Assembly (NCBI GenBank): GCA_007131435.1
Contig: SLQM01000148.1
Span: forward strand, 1 to 6,763
DNA from: Syntrophomonadaceae bacterium
GTDB taxonomy: Bacteria; Bacillota; Dethiobacteria; DTU022
Reading direction: 5' to 3'
Length of the DNA stretch: 6,763 nucleotides
Shown in pieces: positions 5,213-6,763 of this stretch (the first letter of the stretch is position 1; each line of letters starts with the position of its first letter). The translations under genes were made by a program, and so were the position numbers. A model generated the notes under the pieces. The model saw nothing but the letters and a program-made list of their open reading frames with translations. It did no database searches and was not told where the DNA came from.

Positions 5213-6700
5213 ATGACCAAGAAAATATTAATCATTGGAGCCGGTATAGCAGGTCTTTCCGCGGGGGTTCATGCCTGCCGCAATGGCTATGATGTTGAGA
5301 TCTACGAGCAGCACAATCTTCCAGGCGGTTTATGTACAGCCTGGAAAAGAAAAGGCTTCACCTTTGATGGCTGTATACACTGGCTGGTGGGGACGAAAAA
5401 GGGCAGCCAGTTTAACCGGCTGTGGAGCGAGATTTGTGATATGGGTAGTATGACTTTTTACGACCGGGAAATATTTATGAGCATTGAAGGTGATGATGAC
5501 AATAAAATTAATATCTACTCAGATTTAGACCGCCTGGAAGCTCATCTTATAGAAAAGGCTCCCGCAGACGGGGCAGCTATTAAAAAAATGACCGGCGCGG
5601 CAAAGGAGCTTTCAAAAACTGAATATCCCCTTGAAAAGCCGGAAGAACTTTATAAATTCTGGGATATGCCGCTTATGCTGATCAAAATGCTGCCTATGCT
5701 GAAAATTATGGGCCAGTTTTCGCGTGTTTCAATCAGGGATTACCTGGGAGAGCATTTCACCAGTTCTTACCTGAAGGAAGCGCTGGGGTTGGTCATGCCA
5801 ACCGGTTATTCCATGGTCGGGCTGCTCAGTACGCTAGCATCACTGCATATTAAAGATGCCGGTTTCCCGGGTGGCGGATCCCTTGAATTTGCGCGGGCCA
5901 TTGAAAAACAGTTCCTGGACCTGGGCGGTAAAATAAATTACAGCGCAAAAGTTGTTGAAATCACAACTGAAAGTAACCGCGCAGCAGGGCTCTTGCTGGA
6001 AGATGGAACTAAGGTTTTTGGTGACCTGGTTATTTCCGCAGCAGACCTGTACAGCACAGTATACGGGCTGTTGAAGGGCCGTTACCGGTCGGCGAAGATC
6101 GATGAGAGCTTTGCCCATCTGCCGCTTTATTCTTCGGCACAGGTCAGCCTGGGTTTAGACTGCGACCTGTCGGAAGAGCCTGAAGGGTTGGCATTAAAGC
6201 TTGATCAGCCTATCACCCTGGGCAATGAGCATAACCGCTATATTTACCTGAACAACTATGCTTTTGATCCTTCGCTGGCGCCAAATGGGAAGTCAGTTTT
6301 AGCCGCAACCCTTTATTCATCCTATGAACACTGGCAGCCAGCTGCAGAGGAAAGCGAAAAGCGGTACCGCGAAAAAAAGGAATCGCTGGCGAACAGGGTT
6401 ATTGAAATTGTTGAGCAAAGATTCCCTGCGGCAAAAGGTAAGATTGAAGTTGTAGATGTTGCTACACCGGTTACCTATACCCGCTATACGGGAGTATATA
6501 AAGGTGCCTACATGTCCTGGATTATCCCGCCCGAGGCCGGAAGATTCAGTATACCGAAACAGCTTCCCGGGCTGGATAATTTTTACCAGGTTGGACAATG
6601 GGTAGCTCCCCCGGCCGGCCTGCCCGGCTCAATGCTGACCGGCCGCCAGGTAGTCCAGGTTATCTGCAGCAAAGATAAAAAGCCCTTTTCCACCGGGTAA
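5213..6700 (+). CDS. NAD(P)/FAD-dependent oxidoreductase, phytoene desaturase (CrtI)/retinol saturase-like
   Basis: A 495-residue flavoprotein of the COG1233 group, which contains carotenoid desaturases, isomerases and saturases along with many members of unknown substrate. The N-terminal Rossmann fold shows GAGIAGLSAG (Gly9, Gly11, Gly14) with Glu32 at the end of the second strand, where the FAD ribose binds. NLPGGLCTAWKRKGFTFDGCIHWLVGT follows as the family's second FAD motif region. Near the C-terminus, GLDNFYQVGQWVAPPAGLPGSMLTGRQ is the family's closing FAD-binding motif, so the protein looks complete. The ATG has AAGGGGG (5197-5203) nine bases upstream. No carotenoid biosynthesis gene (phytoene synthase and similar) is visible, so a carotenoid role is not supported by context. 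It probably shares an operon with the radical SAM gene. Confidence 0.88.
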   Translation: MTKKILIIGAGIAGLSAGVHACRNGYDVEIYEQHNLPGGLCTAWKRKGFTFDGCIHWLVGTKKGSQFNRLWSEICDMGSMTFYDREIFMSIEGDDDNKINIYSDLDRLEAHLIEKAPADGAAIKKMTGAAKELSKTEYPLEKPEELYKFWDMPLMLIKMLPMLKIMGQFSRVSIRDYLGEHFTSSYLKEALGLVMPTGYSMVGLLSTLASLHIKDAGFPGGGSLEFARAIEKQFLDLGGKINYSAKVVEITTESNRAAGLLLEDGTKVFGDLVISAADLYSTVYGLLKGRYRSAKIDESFAHLPLYSSAQVSLGLDCDLSEEPEGLALKLDQPITLGNEHNRYIYLNNYAFDPSLAPNGKSVLAATLYSSYEHWQPAAEESEKRYREKKESLANRVIEIVEQRFPAAKGKIEVVDVATPVTYTRYTGVYKGAYMSWIIPPEAGRFSIPKQLPGLDNFYQVGQWVAPPAGLPGSMLTGRQVVQVICSKDKKPFSTG

Positions 6701-6705
6701 AGGGC
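6682..6705 (+). repeat. Inverted repeat over the stop codon of the FAD oxidoreductase gene
   Basis: GCCCTTT (6682-6688) pairs with AAAGGGC (6699-6705), with CC/GG able to continue the stem inside the loop. It resembles a terminator stem but has no T run directly after it, so termination here is uncertain. Confidence 0.35.
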
Positions 6706-6740
6706 GCAGGTAGTTTTAAATAATCATACCCGGGGACGAT

Positions 6741-6763
6741 ATGAAAATCCATCCCCCGCACCA
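6741..6763 (+). CDS. Possible start of a further gene (3' partial)
   Basis: An ATG preceded four bases upstream by GGGGA opens a frame reading MKIHPPH before the window ends. Only seven codons are visible, so nothing can be said of its product and it may not be a gene. Confidence 0.2.

Overview
The window looks like a chromosomal segment from an anaerobic, Gram-positive-type bacterium of the Clostridia/Firmicutes. I infer this from the moderate base composition with AT-rich spacers, strong AGGAG/GGGG ribosome binding sites with some TTG starts, a lipoprotein signal, a multi-domain O-antigen-ligase-type protein with a TPR tail, and use of selenocysteine. The genus cannot be fixed from the sequence alone. 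All genes lie on the + strand, and no mobile element, CRISPR array or long repeat was seen.

Layout: (1) Positions 2-2623 hold the 3' part of a large membrane polymerase/ligase of the O-antigen ligase (Wzy/WaaL) superfamily. Its frame stays open to the left edge, so the gene starts outside the window. (2) Overlapping its last 17 bases is a methionine sulfoxide reductase A gene (2607-3440) that standard gene calling would split in two. An in-frame TGA (2868-2870) sits exactly at the catalytic cysteine of the MsrA motif GCFW, giving G-U-F-W. A short perfect hairpin with a G-starting loop follows 14 bases later, as expected of a bacterial SECIS. The N-terminus is a lipoprotein signal, so the product should be a selenocysteine-containing, membrane-anchored, extracytoplasmic MsrA. 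(3) A tRNA-Val(CAC) gene with encoded CCA (3464-3538) is closed by a 13-bp inverted-repeat terminator. (4) A spacer with an extended -10 promoter leads to a small two-helix PLDc_N-type membrane protein (3809-4033). (5) A second spacer contains a terminator and a nested inverted repeat just ahead of a radical SAM gene of the SplB-like COG1533 group (4299-5165). (6) This is followed after 47 bases by a phytoene-desaturase-like FAD oxidoreductase (5213-6700). (7) The right edge has perhaps the first codons of another gene.

How the genes may work together: the first two genes overlap and are probably translated in tandem. A surface-polysaccharide enzyme and an outside-facing protein-repair enzyme would then share a transcript. 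The radical SAM and FAD oxidoreductase genes probably form a second operon whose substrate is unknown. The selenoprotein MsrA is the main item of interest. Selenoprotein MsrA is already known in a few organisms, including a Clostridium/Alkaliphilus strain and Chlamydomonas. The less usual points here are the lipoprotein anchoring and the absence of any cysteine after the selenocysteine.
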